From contig JAKAJO010000007.1 in assembly GCA_021813745.1 (NCBI GenBank), positions 41,208 to 105,207 on the forward strand: a DNA stretch of 64,000 nucleotides. Reading direction: 5' to 3'. This document shows positions 8,674 through 15,991 of this stretch, piece by piece. The notes below the pieces were generated by a model. It made no database searches and was not told the DNA's origin. It saw only the letters and a program-made list of their open reading frames with translations. The translations under genes and the position numbers were made by a program. The DNA is from Acidobacteriota bacterium. GTDB taxonomy: Bacteria; Acidobacteriota; Terriglobia; Terriglobales; Acidobacteriaceae. Within the stretch, counting starts at the first letter, position 1; each line of letters opens with the position of its first letter.

Positions 8674-9663
8674 CTACGAATTGACAAGTGCCATCATCGC
8701 AGCCGGATAACGCGGGCCCGCGGCGACGTCAGGCGGAAATTCCTGGGAGAGTTGCTGCAACAGTGCGTGGCTGAGGGTGACCTCAGCTGCGACTGCGTCT
8801 TCTTCAAGATATCGACGCCGCTTGGTGCCAGGGATGGGAAGGATATCGTCGCCCTGCGCCAGTACCCATGCAAGCGCAAGCTGGCTGGCCGTAATGCCGG
8901 CATCTGCGGCAAGTTTTTTAACTTTGTCAACGAGGTTGAGATTGCGGGTGAAGTTCTCACCCTGAAAGCGCGGACTGTGCCGCCGGTAATCATCCGGCGC
9001 GAAATCTTCCGGCGTTTTGAAGGCTCCGGTCAGGAATCCTCGGCCCAGGGGACTGTACGCGACGAAGGTAACACCCAGGCGCCGACAGGTGGGTAGGATC
9101 TCCATTTCAGGATCTCGCGTCCAGAGTGAGTATTCCGTTTGTAGCGCCGCGATGGGATGTACTTGGCAAGCGCGCTCAAGCGTTGCAGGCGATGCCTCCG
9201 AAAGGCCCAGAAAGCGGACCTTGCCCTCTTCTACGAGGCGTGCCATCGCGCCGACGGTCTCCTCAATTGGTACCTTCGGATCGACGCGATGCTGATAGTA
9301 GAGGTCAATCGTTTCGATGCCGAGGCGCCGGAGACTTCCCTCAACCGCGGAGCGGACATAAGCCGGGCTGCCATCCACGCCGCGACGGGTGGGGTCGGCT
9401 GGGTCGCGCACGATGCCGAACTTGGTGGCAACAAAGAACTGGTTGCGACGTCCCTTCAGCGCCTTGCCCACGAGCTGTTCATTTGTGTGCGGACCGTACA
9501 TGTCCGAGGTGTCAAGAAAGTAGATGCCGAGTTCAAGTGCCCGGTCAATCGTTGCAAGGGACTCTTCATCATTCCGGCCACCGTAGAAATCGCTCATGCC
9601 CATGCAGCCCAGACCAAGCGCAGAGACAGGTGGACCGTTTTTGCCGAGTAAACGCGTTTTCAT
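8674..9663 (-). CDS. Aldo/keto reductase
   Basis: A 329-residue NADPH-dependent aldo/keto reductase of the AKR13-like, plant auxin-induced or YajO-like kind. It opens with [25 protein letters not shown]. The catalytic tetrad is visible as D51, Y56 ([12 protein letters not shown]), K81 (VATKFG) and a histidine in YYQHRVD. The cofactor-binding end has [14 protein letters not shown]. These enzymes reduce aldehydes and ketones to alcohols, often to detoxify reactive carbonyls. It follows merR by 29 nt on the same strand and is therefore probably controlled by the MerR-type promoter at 10134-10164. The effector and physiological substrate are unknown. Confidence 0.92.
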   Translation of the reverse strand: MKTRLLGKNGPPVSALGLGCMGMSDFYGGRNDEESLATIDRALELGIYFLDTSDMYGPHTNEQLVGKALKGRRNQFFVATKFGIVRDPADPTRRGVDGSPAYVRSAVEGSLRRLGIETIDLYYQHRVDPKVPIEETVGAMARLVEEGKVRFLGLSEASPATLERACQVHPIAALQTEYSLWTRDPEMEILPTCRRLGVTFVAYSPLGRGFLTGAFKTPEDFAPDDYRRHSPRFQGENFTRNLNLVDKVKKLAADAGITASQLALAWVLAQGDDILPIPGTKRRRYLEEDAVAAEVTLSHALLQQLSQEFPPDVAAGPRYPAAMMALVNS

Positions 9664-9692
9664 TTTCTTCCTTGGTAGTACCTGCGCCGTCC

Positions 9693-10127
9693 TTAACCCG
9701 CTGTTACGAGCGAACAGTCGACTTCCGGCTCGTCTGCGATTGGGCCGCCGATGCGGGTGCGCTGCTCAATCTTCTTGTAATTGGCAATCTTATGAGTCAG
9801 CATAGCGTGTGCCTTTTCCAACTCCTGAATTTGGCTCGCGATGGCGGCACGGTGATCTTCGAGAATCTTGCGGCGTTCGAGCGAAGTGGAGTCGCCCAGC
9901 TCGCGCAACTCTGCGTAGCGTTGCATCGCGCGTATGGGCATGTTCGTTGCCCGCATGCAATGGAGAAAGTGCAGCCAGGCTTCATCAGCCTCGGAGTAAC
10001 GCCGGTGACCATTCCGTGCCCGGCTTACGGGCTGGATAAGGCCCACGCGCTCATAGTAGCGAAGAGTGTGCGCGGTCATGCCGCAGCGTTCTGCCATCTC
10101 CTGAATGGTGTAGCCGGAATCCTGCAT
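9693..10127 (-). CDS. MerR family transcriptional regulator
   Basis: A 144-residue MerR regulator. The winged helix-turn-helix spans about residues 6-75 ([29 protein letters not shown], then [10 protein letters not shown]), followed by a long dimerisation helix (residues 80-125) and a short tail. No conserved cysteine pattern for metal binding is evident in the tail, apart from one C near the end, so an organic or carbonyl stress signal is more likely than a metal. The ATG at 10127 lacks a Shine-Dalgarno site; the -10 hexamer of its own MerR-type promoter ends 6 nt before it, so translation is probably leaderless. It is the first gene of a two-gene operon with the aldo/keto reductase. Confidence 0.88.
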   Translation of the reverse strand: MQDSGYTIQEMAERCGMTAHTLRYYERVGLIQPVSRARNGHRRYSEADEAWLHFLHCMRATNMPIRAMQRYAELRELGDSTSLERRKILEDHRAAIASQIQELEKAHAMLTHKIANYKKIEQRTRIGGPIADEPEVDCSLVTAG

Positions 10128-10133
10128 ACAATC

Positions 10134-10164
10134 ACCGTACAACTTTGAGCGTGCTCAAAGTCAA
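10134..10164 (-). promoter_or_regulatory. MerR-type promoter and operator of merR-AKR
   Basis: Read on the minus strand: TTGACT (10159-10164), a 19-nt spacer, then TACGGT (10134-10139). The over-long 19-nt spacer is the hallmark of MerR-controlled promoters. The spacer region holds the dyad ACTTTGAGC-GT-GCTCAAAGT (10142-10161). The expected transcription start falls at the merR start codon. Confidence 0.75.
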
Positions 10165-10264
10165 GCAGAGATGCGAAGAGCGTTGAACGTGGAAGCTTGT
10201 ATTCGGGTGCCATTGGTAAATACAGTCAACCCGGATGTGCGTATCCTCAAGAATCGAGGTAGAG

Positions 10265-10720
10265 ATGGAGCAAAATGAGCTTTTCCGACAGATGCTGGCG
10301 GTCGCTTTGGAGGAGGCGCGGCGTGGTCGGGCAGAAGGGGGCATCCCGATTGGCGCAGCGCTTTTTAACAAGGACGGATCCCTGGTGAGCCGAGGACACA
10401 ATCGACGGGTACAGCAGGGAGATCCGAGCCTCCACGGTGAAACGGATGCCTTTCGCAATGCCGGTCGCCAAAGGACTTACCGCAACCTGATTATGGTTAC
10501 GACGCTTGCACCGTGCTGGTATTGCAGCGGTCTCGTGCGACAGTTTCACATCGACACGGTCATTGTGGGTGAAAGCCGGACATTCTCTGGTGGCGTTGAC
10601 TGGTTGCGAGAAAATGGCGTAATGGTCGTGGATCTTGATGATGTTGAGTGCCAAAAGCTCCTCGCAAGCTTTATCGCCGAGCATCCGGAAATCTGGAATG
10701 AAGATATCGGCGAAGAGTAA
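10265..10720 (+). CDS. Nucleoside deaminase, yeast-type cytosine deaminase homologue
   Basis: A 151-residue zinc-dependent deaminase of the CDA fold. The zinc and catalytic residues are H58 and E60 in HGETDAF, and C84 and C87 in LAPCWYCSG, the same spacing as H62/E64/C91/C94 in yeast cytosine deaminase Fcy1. That small fungal enzyme deaminates cytosine to uracil and is unrelated to E. coli CodA. The start ATG (10265) follows GAGGTAGAG. It is divergent from merR and upstream of the NIPSNAP gene. Substrate could be cytosine, another pyrimidine or a related base; closest resemblance is to Fcy1. Confidence 0.83.
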   Translation: MEQNELFRQMLAVALEEARRGRAEGGIPIGAALFNKDGSLVSRGHNRRVQQGDPSLHGETDAFRNAGRQRTYRNLIMVTTLAPCWYCSGLVRQFHIDTVIVGESRTFSGGVDWLRENGVMVVDLDDVECQKLLASFIAEHPEIWNEDIGEE

Positions 10721-10776
10721 TGGATGCGATGCCGTAAGATGCCCTTGCTGCTCTGAGACAAGTTAGGAGGATTTGA

Positions 10777-11571
10777 ATGGATCGTCGCCATTTTCTTTCT
10801 GGTTCACTGGCCATATCAACTGTTGCAGGCATGAGCCGTGCGAACTCGCAATCGTCAGTCCAGAGCACACGTGAGTTCTATCAGATTCGTCGCTATGGAT
10901 TGCGATCTGGGCCGCAGCTAGAGCTGACGGAGGCTTATTTCGACAATGCCTTGATTCCCGCGCTGGGCCGCATGGGGCACGGCCCGATTGGCGCCTTCAA
11001 GTTGGACATCGGCCCCGAAACGCCGACGTACATGCTCATAATTCCGGGTTCTTCTGCAGGTCCTCTCGTTGAGCTGGAACTGCGCCTCCGCGAAGACAAG
11101 GAATTTCTGCGCGCAGCCGCGCCATTTTGGAATGCGCCCGATACGGAGCCCGCATTTCTGCGCGTAGAGGTTTCATTGCTTGCGGCATTTCTAGGTTGGC
11201 CAAAACTCACTCCGCCTGCCTCGACTCCCGGCAAGACAACGCGTATCTTCCAACTCCGCACTTATGAGAGTCCGAGCGATCGAGACCATGTGCGCAAGGT
11301 CGAGATGTTTCACTCGGGTGAGTTTGAAATCTTCAAGGCTGCTGGATTTCATCCGGTCTTCTTCGGAGATACATTGATCGGGACTCGAATGCCTAATTTA
11401 ACGTATATGCTCAGCTTTGCGGATCTGGCTGAGCTGGAAGCAAAGTGGGATGTATTTCGTAGCGATCCGTCGTGGAAGAAGCTATCTGCAGATCCTCGGT
11501 TCGCATTCGAGCCGATCGTGGATAACATTACCAATCTCGTGCTAAGCCCTCTTGGCTGTTCACAGATCTAA
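10777..11571 (+). CDS. Exported NIPSNAP-family protein
   Basis: A 264-residue protein with an N-terminal Tat-like signal (MDRRHFLSGSLAISTVAG) and two tandem NIPSNAP-type ferredoxin-like domains. The first starts at REFYQIRRYGLRSG and the second at TRIFQLRTYESPS, each with the typical YxxRxY-like strand followed by helices. Function of bacterial NIPSNAP proteins is poorly known; secreted tandem forms are common in Acidobacteriota and Planctomycetota. TAGGAGG precedes the ATG. It lies 56 nt after the deaminase and 74 nt before mocA and may be co-transcribed with them. Confidence 0.82.
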   Translation: MDRRHFLSGSLAISTVAGMSRANSQSSVQSTREFYQIRRYGLRSGPQLELTEAYFDNALIPALGRMGHGPIGAFKLDIGPETPTYMLIIPGSSAGPLVELELRLREDKEFLRAAAPFWNAPDTEPAFLRVEVSLLAAFLGWPKLTPPASTPGKTTRIFQLRTYESPSDRDHVRKVEMFHSGEFEIFKAAGFHPVFFGDTLIGTRMPNLTYMLSFADLAELEAKWDVFRSDPSWKKLSADPRFAFEPIVDNITNLVLSPLGCSQI

Positions 11572-11645
11572 AAGGAGCGGAGCGTGGGAGGCACGTTTCA
11601 GGAACATTGAAATACTCCTCCTGCTCACCCGATGTGAGGATTCAT

Positions 11646-12230
11646 GTGACCGTTGCTGCCATCATCCTTGCCGCAGGCGCCAGCAGAAGGCTCGGAGAGC
11701 CCAAGCAACTGCTGCGCTTCAAACAGGAAACCCTGCTTGATCGGGCTATCCGATCTGCAGCAGATGCGGGAGCATCCCCGATTTTTGTTGTCGTCGGGGC
11801 GCACTGGGAACGACTCTCCAACGCAGTCAATCTGGGTTCCGCGAATCTTGTCTTGAACGAAAAATGGGAAGAAGGCATTGCAAGCTCTCTGCGGTCCGGG
11901 CTGATTGCTTTGGAGGCCAGGAGTGCAAACTCTGAAGGCGCATTGCTGATGACCTGCGATCAGCCCTTTTTGGACTCGGCGCACCTTCGCTGCCTCATCG
12001 AAAGCTTTGCAGAGCACAGAGGAACTCGAATCATTGCATCCAGCTATGCCGGTACCGTGGGCACACCCGCAATTTTTCCAGCAGCCATTTACTCACGCCT
12101 GCGCGCACTTCAGGGCGAAAGAGGGGCGAGAGTCGTTCTAGCCGAAGAGCGAGAAAATCTGGTTTGCATCCCATTTGAGCATGGTGAAATTGACATTGAT
12201 CTGCCAGCAGACAAGGCGTATCTGGGCTGA
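11646..12230 (+). CDS. mocA: Molybdenum cofactor cytidylyltransferase-like protein (MocA/NTP transferase)
   Basis: A 194-residue MobA/MocA-type nucleotidyltransferase. The nucleotide-binding loop LAAGASRRLGEPKQLL lies at the N-terminus, and the metal-binding TCDQP motif is near the middle. MocA transfers CMP to molybdopterin to make the cytosine dinucleotide cofactor used by PaoABC-type hydroxylases, so it fits the paoABCD operon nearby. Within this fold, MobA (GTP) and MocA (CTP) differ subtly; the LAAGxSxRxGxPKQLL form favours MocA. The GTG start at 11646 has GAGGA 5 nt upstream and gives a clean N-terminus; upstream in-frame ATG 11607 lacks this. Confidence 0.83.
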   Translation: MTVAAIILAAGASRRLGEPKQLLRFKQETLLDRAIRSAADAGASPIFVVVGAHWERLSNAVNLGSANLVLNEKWEEGIASSLRSGLIALEARSANSEGALLMTCDQPFLDSAHLRCLIESFAEHRGTRIIASSYAGTVGTPAIFPAAIYSRLRALQGERGARVVLAEERENLVCIPFEHGEIDIDLPADKAYLG

Positions 12231-12646
12231 CGATCCCTTGTTCCTGCTCAACTGCTTCGAAACCCATATTCGATGTCGCATTCGTTTTTGTGCAAGGAGG
12301 TTCAGCGATCTGAGCACTCTTCGTACGAGCCAACCGCTCTGGGCGAATTGGATGGCATTTGTGCCGCCTGCTGCCCAATGGGCGCGTTCACAATGAATCT
12401 CGAGATCGACACGAGCCCTGTGCGCGGTATCGGACTTCGTCGTGCCTGAGTGGCTTCGATGACTTTGAATGTGGCAGTCGCGCTGAGAGTGCCACCCAAT
12501 CCCGCTTGCATGATGTGTCTCTCTGCAAAGAAATGCGCCAGAGGCAGACCGTGCGCAGACCAAGGATTGACCAGTTCCTGCGCAAGAAAGCATGGGCTAC
12601 TTCGCGGGCTGAATCGCGTCGGAAAAGAAAGTCCAGCTTGGAGCTT
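12231..12646. other. Intergenic region, no gene recognised
   Basis: About 416 bp between convergent mocA and the putative outer-membrane protein. All six frames were read. The longest open stretches (for example about 90 codons on the minus strand ending near 12302) lack a ribosome site and resemble no family I know. It may be a decayed gene or plain spacer. No clear terminator hairpin was identified. Confidence 0.5.
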
Positions 12647-13501
12647 TCAAAAAAGGACGCGCATCTCGGTAATCAGGTTGTGATTGTAGAAGTAGAATCC
12701 TGAAGTCGCAATCTGCATGCCTCCATCAAAGACGATTGCCGTATGCTCTGGTCCCCAGTCTTTGCGTCTCACCATGTAGAAGGCTGCAGGCGTCAAAAGA
12801 TTCTGCGTTTTGCCATCAAATGGTCCGGCAAAATTGAACAGCGCGTTGTTCTCCACGTCAAACCAGAATTTGGATGCCGGGTGTACCTGCGCGCTCAGGT
12901 TCCACTCAATGCCCCGGCCCTGCTGGGCTATTTTCCCGGTAGGCAGCAGACCGCCAAGCTCAGAGAGCATTGCGAACCGCCCCTTCCCTTTGCCTGCCAC
13001 AACCGCGGGGACATAGAAGGATGTGAGCATCTGGTTTTGGTACACGCGCGGCGCAAAAGCATGGTAGAGCAGGGCTGAGATGGCAAAGTTGCCATGCTCC
13101 GCGTTGCCCGAGACGATGCGCCACTTCACCTGCGTGCCCGCATTGCCAAAGCCGTCGCGCAGCGTACCGGAGTGATTGCGAAAGAACGAAGGCGGGTCCA
13201 GGTCAAATTGAAGCCGTGTGCCAGCCAGCAGGCTGATGCCGTGGTTGTTGCCATAGCTGATCGTCTCGGCATTGGGCCATGTGGATTTGGACACAGACAC
13301 CCGGACCGCCTGCGAGAGCCGTGCGTCGGACTGGATCAGCGGGCCCATCCACGAGGGCTGCACCTTCGCCATCTCGGCGTTGTGCGAGCGAAAAAGCTCG
13401 TACCGTGATTCCTGCCCGCTCGCTGGATACACGCTCAGAGTGAGGGCTAAGGCCAGCCCCACCCAATAGATGAATGGAAAGAATTTCACCGGTAAATCCA
13501 T
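12647..13501 (-). CDS. Putative secreted or outer-membrane protein, function unknown
   Basis: A 284-residue protein with a signal peptide (hydrophobic residues about 7-24, possible cleavage after PASGQ). The rest is rich in alternating polar/aromatic strands (for example SGFYFYNHNLITEMRVLF at the C-terminus). The terminal phenylalanine and preceding strand pattern are typical of outer-membrane beta-barrels recognised by BamA. I do not recognise a specific family; it could be a small porin or transporter-like barrel. The start is ambiguous: ATG 13501 gives the best signal peptide but has no good Shine-Dalgarno site. It is divergent from the YCF48-like gene. Confidence 0.6.
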   Translation of the reverse strand: MDLPVKFFPFIYWVGLALALTLSVYPASGQESRYELFRSHNAEMAKVQPSWMGPLIQSDARLSQAVRVSVSKSTWPNAETISYGNNHGISLLAGTRLQFDLDPPSFFRNHSGTLRDGFGNAGTQVKWRIVSGNAEHGNFAISALLYHAFAPRVYQNQMLTSFYVPAVVAGKGKGRFAMLSELGGLLPTGKIAQQGRGIEWNLSAQVHPASKFWFDVENNALFNFAGPFDGKTQNLLTPAAFYMVRRKDWGPEHTAIVFDGGMQIATSGFYFYNHNLITEMRVLF

Positions 13502-13577
13502 TATCCAGTCATTTGCCGGTATCACAAAGTGACCGCAGACACGCGACCCTCCTGTCCGCACCGCATCGCGCCCAGTC

Positions 13578-13583
13578 TATACT
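13578..13583 (+). promoter_or_regulatory. -10-like TATACT, 7 nt upstream of the YCF48-like start
   Basis: TATACT is followed by TCCAGCC and the ATG at 13591. There is no Shine-Dalgarno site, so a leaderless transcript is suggested. A matching -35 was not obvious. Confidence 0.4.
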
Positions 13584-13590
13584 TCCAGCC

Positions 13591-14814
13591 ATGCAAACCG
13601 TTGGCCGCGTGAGCCTTCTGGCCGCTTCGCTAATTGCTGCCTCGCTGTTTTCGCAATCCGCTTCCAGTCCGCAGATGCCAACCGGCCAGGACGTCACACC
13701 GACACAAACTGTCTGGCAGATGCAGGACTCCGGCACCACCGCCGGACTGCGCGGCATTGATTCGGTGGACGGCAAGGTAGCCTGGGCCAGCGGATCCAGG
13801 GGCACCGTGTTGCGTACCACGGACGGCGGCCAGCACTGGACCCGCTGCGCCACGCCCGACGCAAATAAAGACGGCGCGACGCTGGATTTTCGCGGCGTGC
13901 AGGCGTGGGATGCGCAGACGGCAATTGTGATGGCATCGGGGCCGGGCGACAAGAGCCGGCTGTACAAAACAGCGGATGGGTGCAGAACGTGGAAGCTGGT
14001 GTTCGTCAATCCTGACAAAGGTGGGTTCTGGGATTGTCTGCTGTTCCTTTATGCATCCGGCAGGGATAAGGGTCGAATTGGGCACCTGATTGGTGACCCC
14101 GTGGATAACAAATTCCCGGAGTTTGGGACCTACGATTACGGCAAAACTTGGACCAGAGATTTGAGTCCTCATCCGGAGACCGCTTCGGCAAAGAATGGGG
14201 AGTCCATTTTTGCTGCTAGTAATTCCGCGATGGTTCTGATTCGCGGAGGCATATTCTTTGTCACCGGCGGATCAACGAGCCGTAGCCGAACTCTCGAATT
14301 GCAGGTGAAGCATGACCCGCACGTATTCTTTCGTTTTTTCGGTGGAGAAATTCCGATGAAGCATGGCCCGTCGGCCGGCGCCTTCTCCGTTGCTGCGCGT
14401 CTCGGACTGGATTCCGTCGCAGTGGCGGACCGATCGAAATACATTGAACGAGCGACGCACGCTGGCGACGTACTTGTTACCGTTGGCGGGGACTACGCGA
14501 AGCCCGACGATTCTACTGGCACCGCCGCATGGTCGTCTGATGGTGGCTTTCACTGGATCGCTTCCACCGAGATGCCGCACGGCTATCGGTCAGCGGTGCA
14601 GTGGAGCGAGAGTCTAAAGGCCTGGATCACCGTTGGCACCAACGGCTCCGACATCAGCCGCGACGATGGTCGCACCTGGCAGCCCCTCGACAACGGCAAC
14701 TGGAATGCGCTCTCCCTGCCTTTTGTTGTCGGCCCAAACGGGCGGATTGCGCGCCTCAGGCCGACTTTGAACCTGTTGTCAAGCCCCATGGCTCATCGAT
14801 CCGTGCGTAAATGA
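13591..14814 (+). CDS. Exported YCF48/BNR-like beta-propeller protein
   Basis: A 407-residue protein with a signal peptide (GRVSLLAASLIAASLFSQSASS) followed by BNR/YCF48-type repeats. These carry Asp-box-like motifs such as TTDGGQHWTRC, TADGCRTWKLV, SSDGGFHWIAS and SRDDGRTWQPL. Proteins of this type resemble plant photosystem II assembly factor HCF136 or sialidase-like propellers; in heterotrophic bacteria they are secreted and of uncertain function, often annotated as oxidoreductases without proof. The start is taken at 13591, where the signal peptide begins; an upstream in-frame start at 13474 would overlap the divergent gene. The extreme C-terminus after RIARL looks atypical. Confidence 0.75.
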   Translation: MQTVGRVSLLAASLIAASLFSQSASSPQMPTGQDVTPTQTVWQMQDSGTTAGLRGIDSVDGKVAWASGSRGTVLRTTDGGQHWTRCATPDANKDGATLDFRGVQAWDAQTAIVMASGPGDKSRLYKTADGCRTWKLVFVNPDKGGFWDCLLFLYASGRDKGRIGHLIGDPVDNKFPEFGTYDYGKTWTRDLSPHPETASAKNGESIFAASNSAMVLIRGGIFFVTGGSTSRSRTLELQVKHDPHVFFRFFGGEIPMKHGPSAGAFSVAARLGLDSVAVADRSKYIERATHAGDVLVTVGGDYAKPDDSTGTAAWSSDGGFHWIASTEMPHGYRSAVQWSESLKAWITVGTNGSDISRDDGRTWQPLDNGNWNALSLPFVVGPNGRIARLRPTLNLLSSPMAHRSVRK

Positions 14815-14882
14815 CTCCATTGAAAGCCAGTTAGATCGTGCGCGACTTTTGCATGGTAATTCGCGTTCACACGATAGAATGG

Positions 14883-15656
14883 ATGTATCGAATGAAGCCA
14901 ACCCTTTCAGCGGCTGCCAGCCCGGTTTCCCGCAATCCGCGGACCCCGGAGACACGCGCGCCGAAGGGGACCGCAATTATTCAGGTGCGCGGTTTGGAAA
15001 AGACCTACTCCACCGCACGCGGTAGTATCACTCTCTTTCACGGACTCGATCTGGATGTCTATTCCGGCGAGTTGGTGGCCATTGTGGGCCAGTCCGGCGC
15101 GGGAAAGAGCACACTTTTGCACATTCTGGGCGCTCTTGATACCCCTACGGCAGGGACGGTACACTGCGCCTCAACCAATGTGGCCGAACTAACGCAGCGG
15201 CAGGCGGCAGCCTTCCGCAACAGCACCATCGGCTATGTGTGGCAGTTTCATTATTTGTTACCGGAATTCACGGCACTGGAAAACGTTGCAATGCCACTGT
15301 TGGCGCGGGGGCAGGATCGACGCACAGCATTGGCCACGGCATCTAAATGGATGCAGGAGGTGGATCTGCAAGATCGAAGCGAGCATCGGCCGGGCGAGCT
15401 TTCTGGTGGCGAGCAACAGCGCATTGCGCTGGCCCGCGCGCTGGTGGGTGAGCCAAAGCTGTTGTTGGCAGACGAACCTACCGGTGATTTGGATGAAGCG
15501 ACGGCGGGCCGGGTTTTTGATCTGCTGGAACGCCTGCACGCCACCCATGGACTGACGTCAATTGTGGTGACGCATAATGTAGACCTTGCCGCGCGCTGTG
15601 CGCGGACTCTGCGCCTGGAGCGCGGGCGCCTAGCCGCTTTGGGGAGTGCATCCTGA
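14883..15656 (+). CDS. ABC transporter ATP-binding protein, LolD/MacB-like
   Basis: A 257-residue ABC ATPase. Walker A is GQSGAGKST, the Q-loop region is VWQFHYLLPEFTALENV, the signature is LSGGEQQRIALARAL, Walker B is LLLADEPTGDLD, and the H-loop is VVTHNVDLA. The LPEFTALENVAMPLL segment and DEPTGNLD-like Walker B place it among LolD, which powers release of lipoproteins from the inner membrane, and MacB/FtsE relatives. No LolC/LolE permease gene is adjacent, so the partner is elsewhere or fused. The start is uncertain: ATG 14883 or 14892. TAGAAT at 14875-14880 could be a -10 directly upstream. The N-terminal 40 residues are a poorly conserved Pro/Ala-rich extension. Confidence 0.85.
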   Translation: MYRMKPTLSAAASPVSRNPRTPETRAPKGTAIIQVRGLEKTYSTARGSITLFHGLDLDVYSGELVAIVGQSGAGKSTLLHILGALDTPTAGTVHCASTNVAELTQRQAAAFRNSTIGYVWQFHYLLPEFTALENVAMPLLARGQDRRTALATASKWMQEVDLQDRSEHRPGELSGGEQQRIALARALVGEPKLLLADEPTGDLDEATAGRVFDLLERLHATHGLTSIVVTHNVDLAARCARTLRLERGRLAALGSAS

Positions 15657-15991
15657 AGCGCGATCCGTTTGCAGGCTTAGGTACGAAAGTGCATCAAGCC
15701 GGACGGTTTTTGAGTCTGATGTTGTAACAGGTCTGGGAAACTGGAGCGCAAGTTCCATCCAGACAGGCGAGCGTAGGGTGGGAGTTTCCGGTGAGTCGAG
15801 TCGATCCGGGGACGCGAAGCGGGCAACCATCCGCAACCATCCCAAAGGGCTGTTCGAGGGCGCGCAAGGTTTTCCATAGAGGCCATCGGCGGCGCGAGTG
15901 AAGAGGAAGGGCGCGAGCGGGTTGGGCTGAGGCCGGCATTGCAGCGGACAGCTACTCCCAACCGAGAGCCTGAAAGCAAGGGGAGAGCATC
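15657..15991. other. Intergenic region upstream of clpC
   Basis: 335 bp without a supported gene. It probably contains the clpC promoter. No CIRCE element (the HrcA operator) or other known heat-shock operator was recognised. The last bases, AGGGGAGAG before the ATG, are the clpC ribosome site. Confidence 0.5.
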
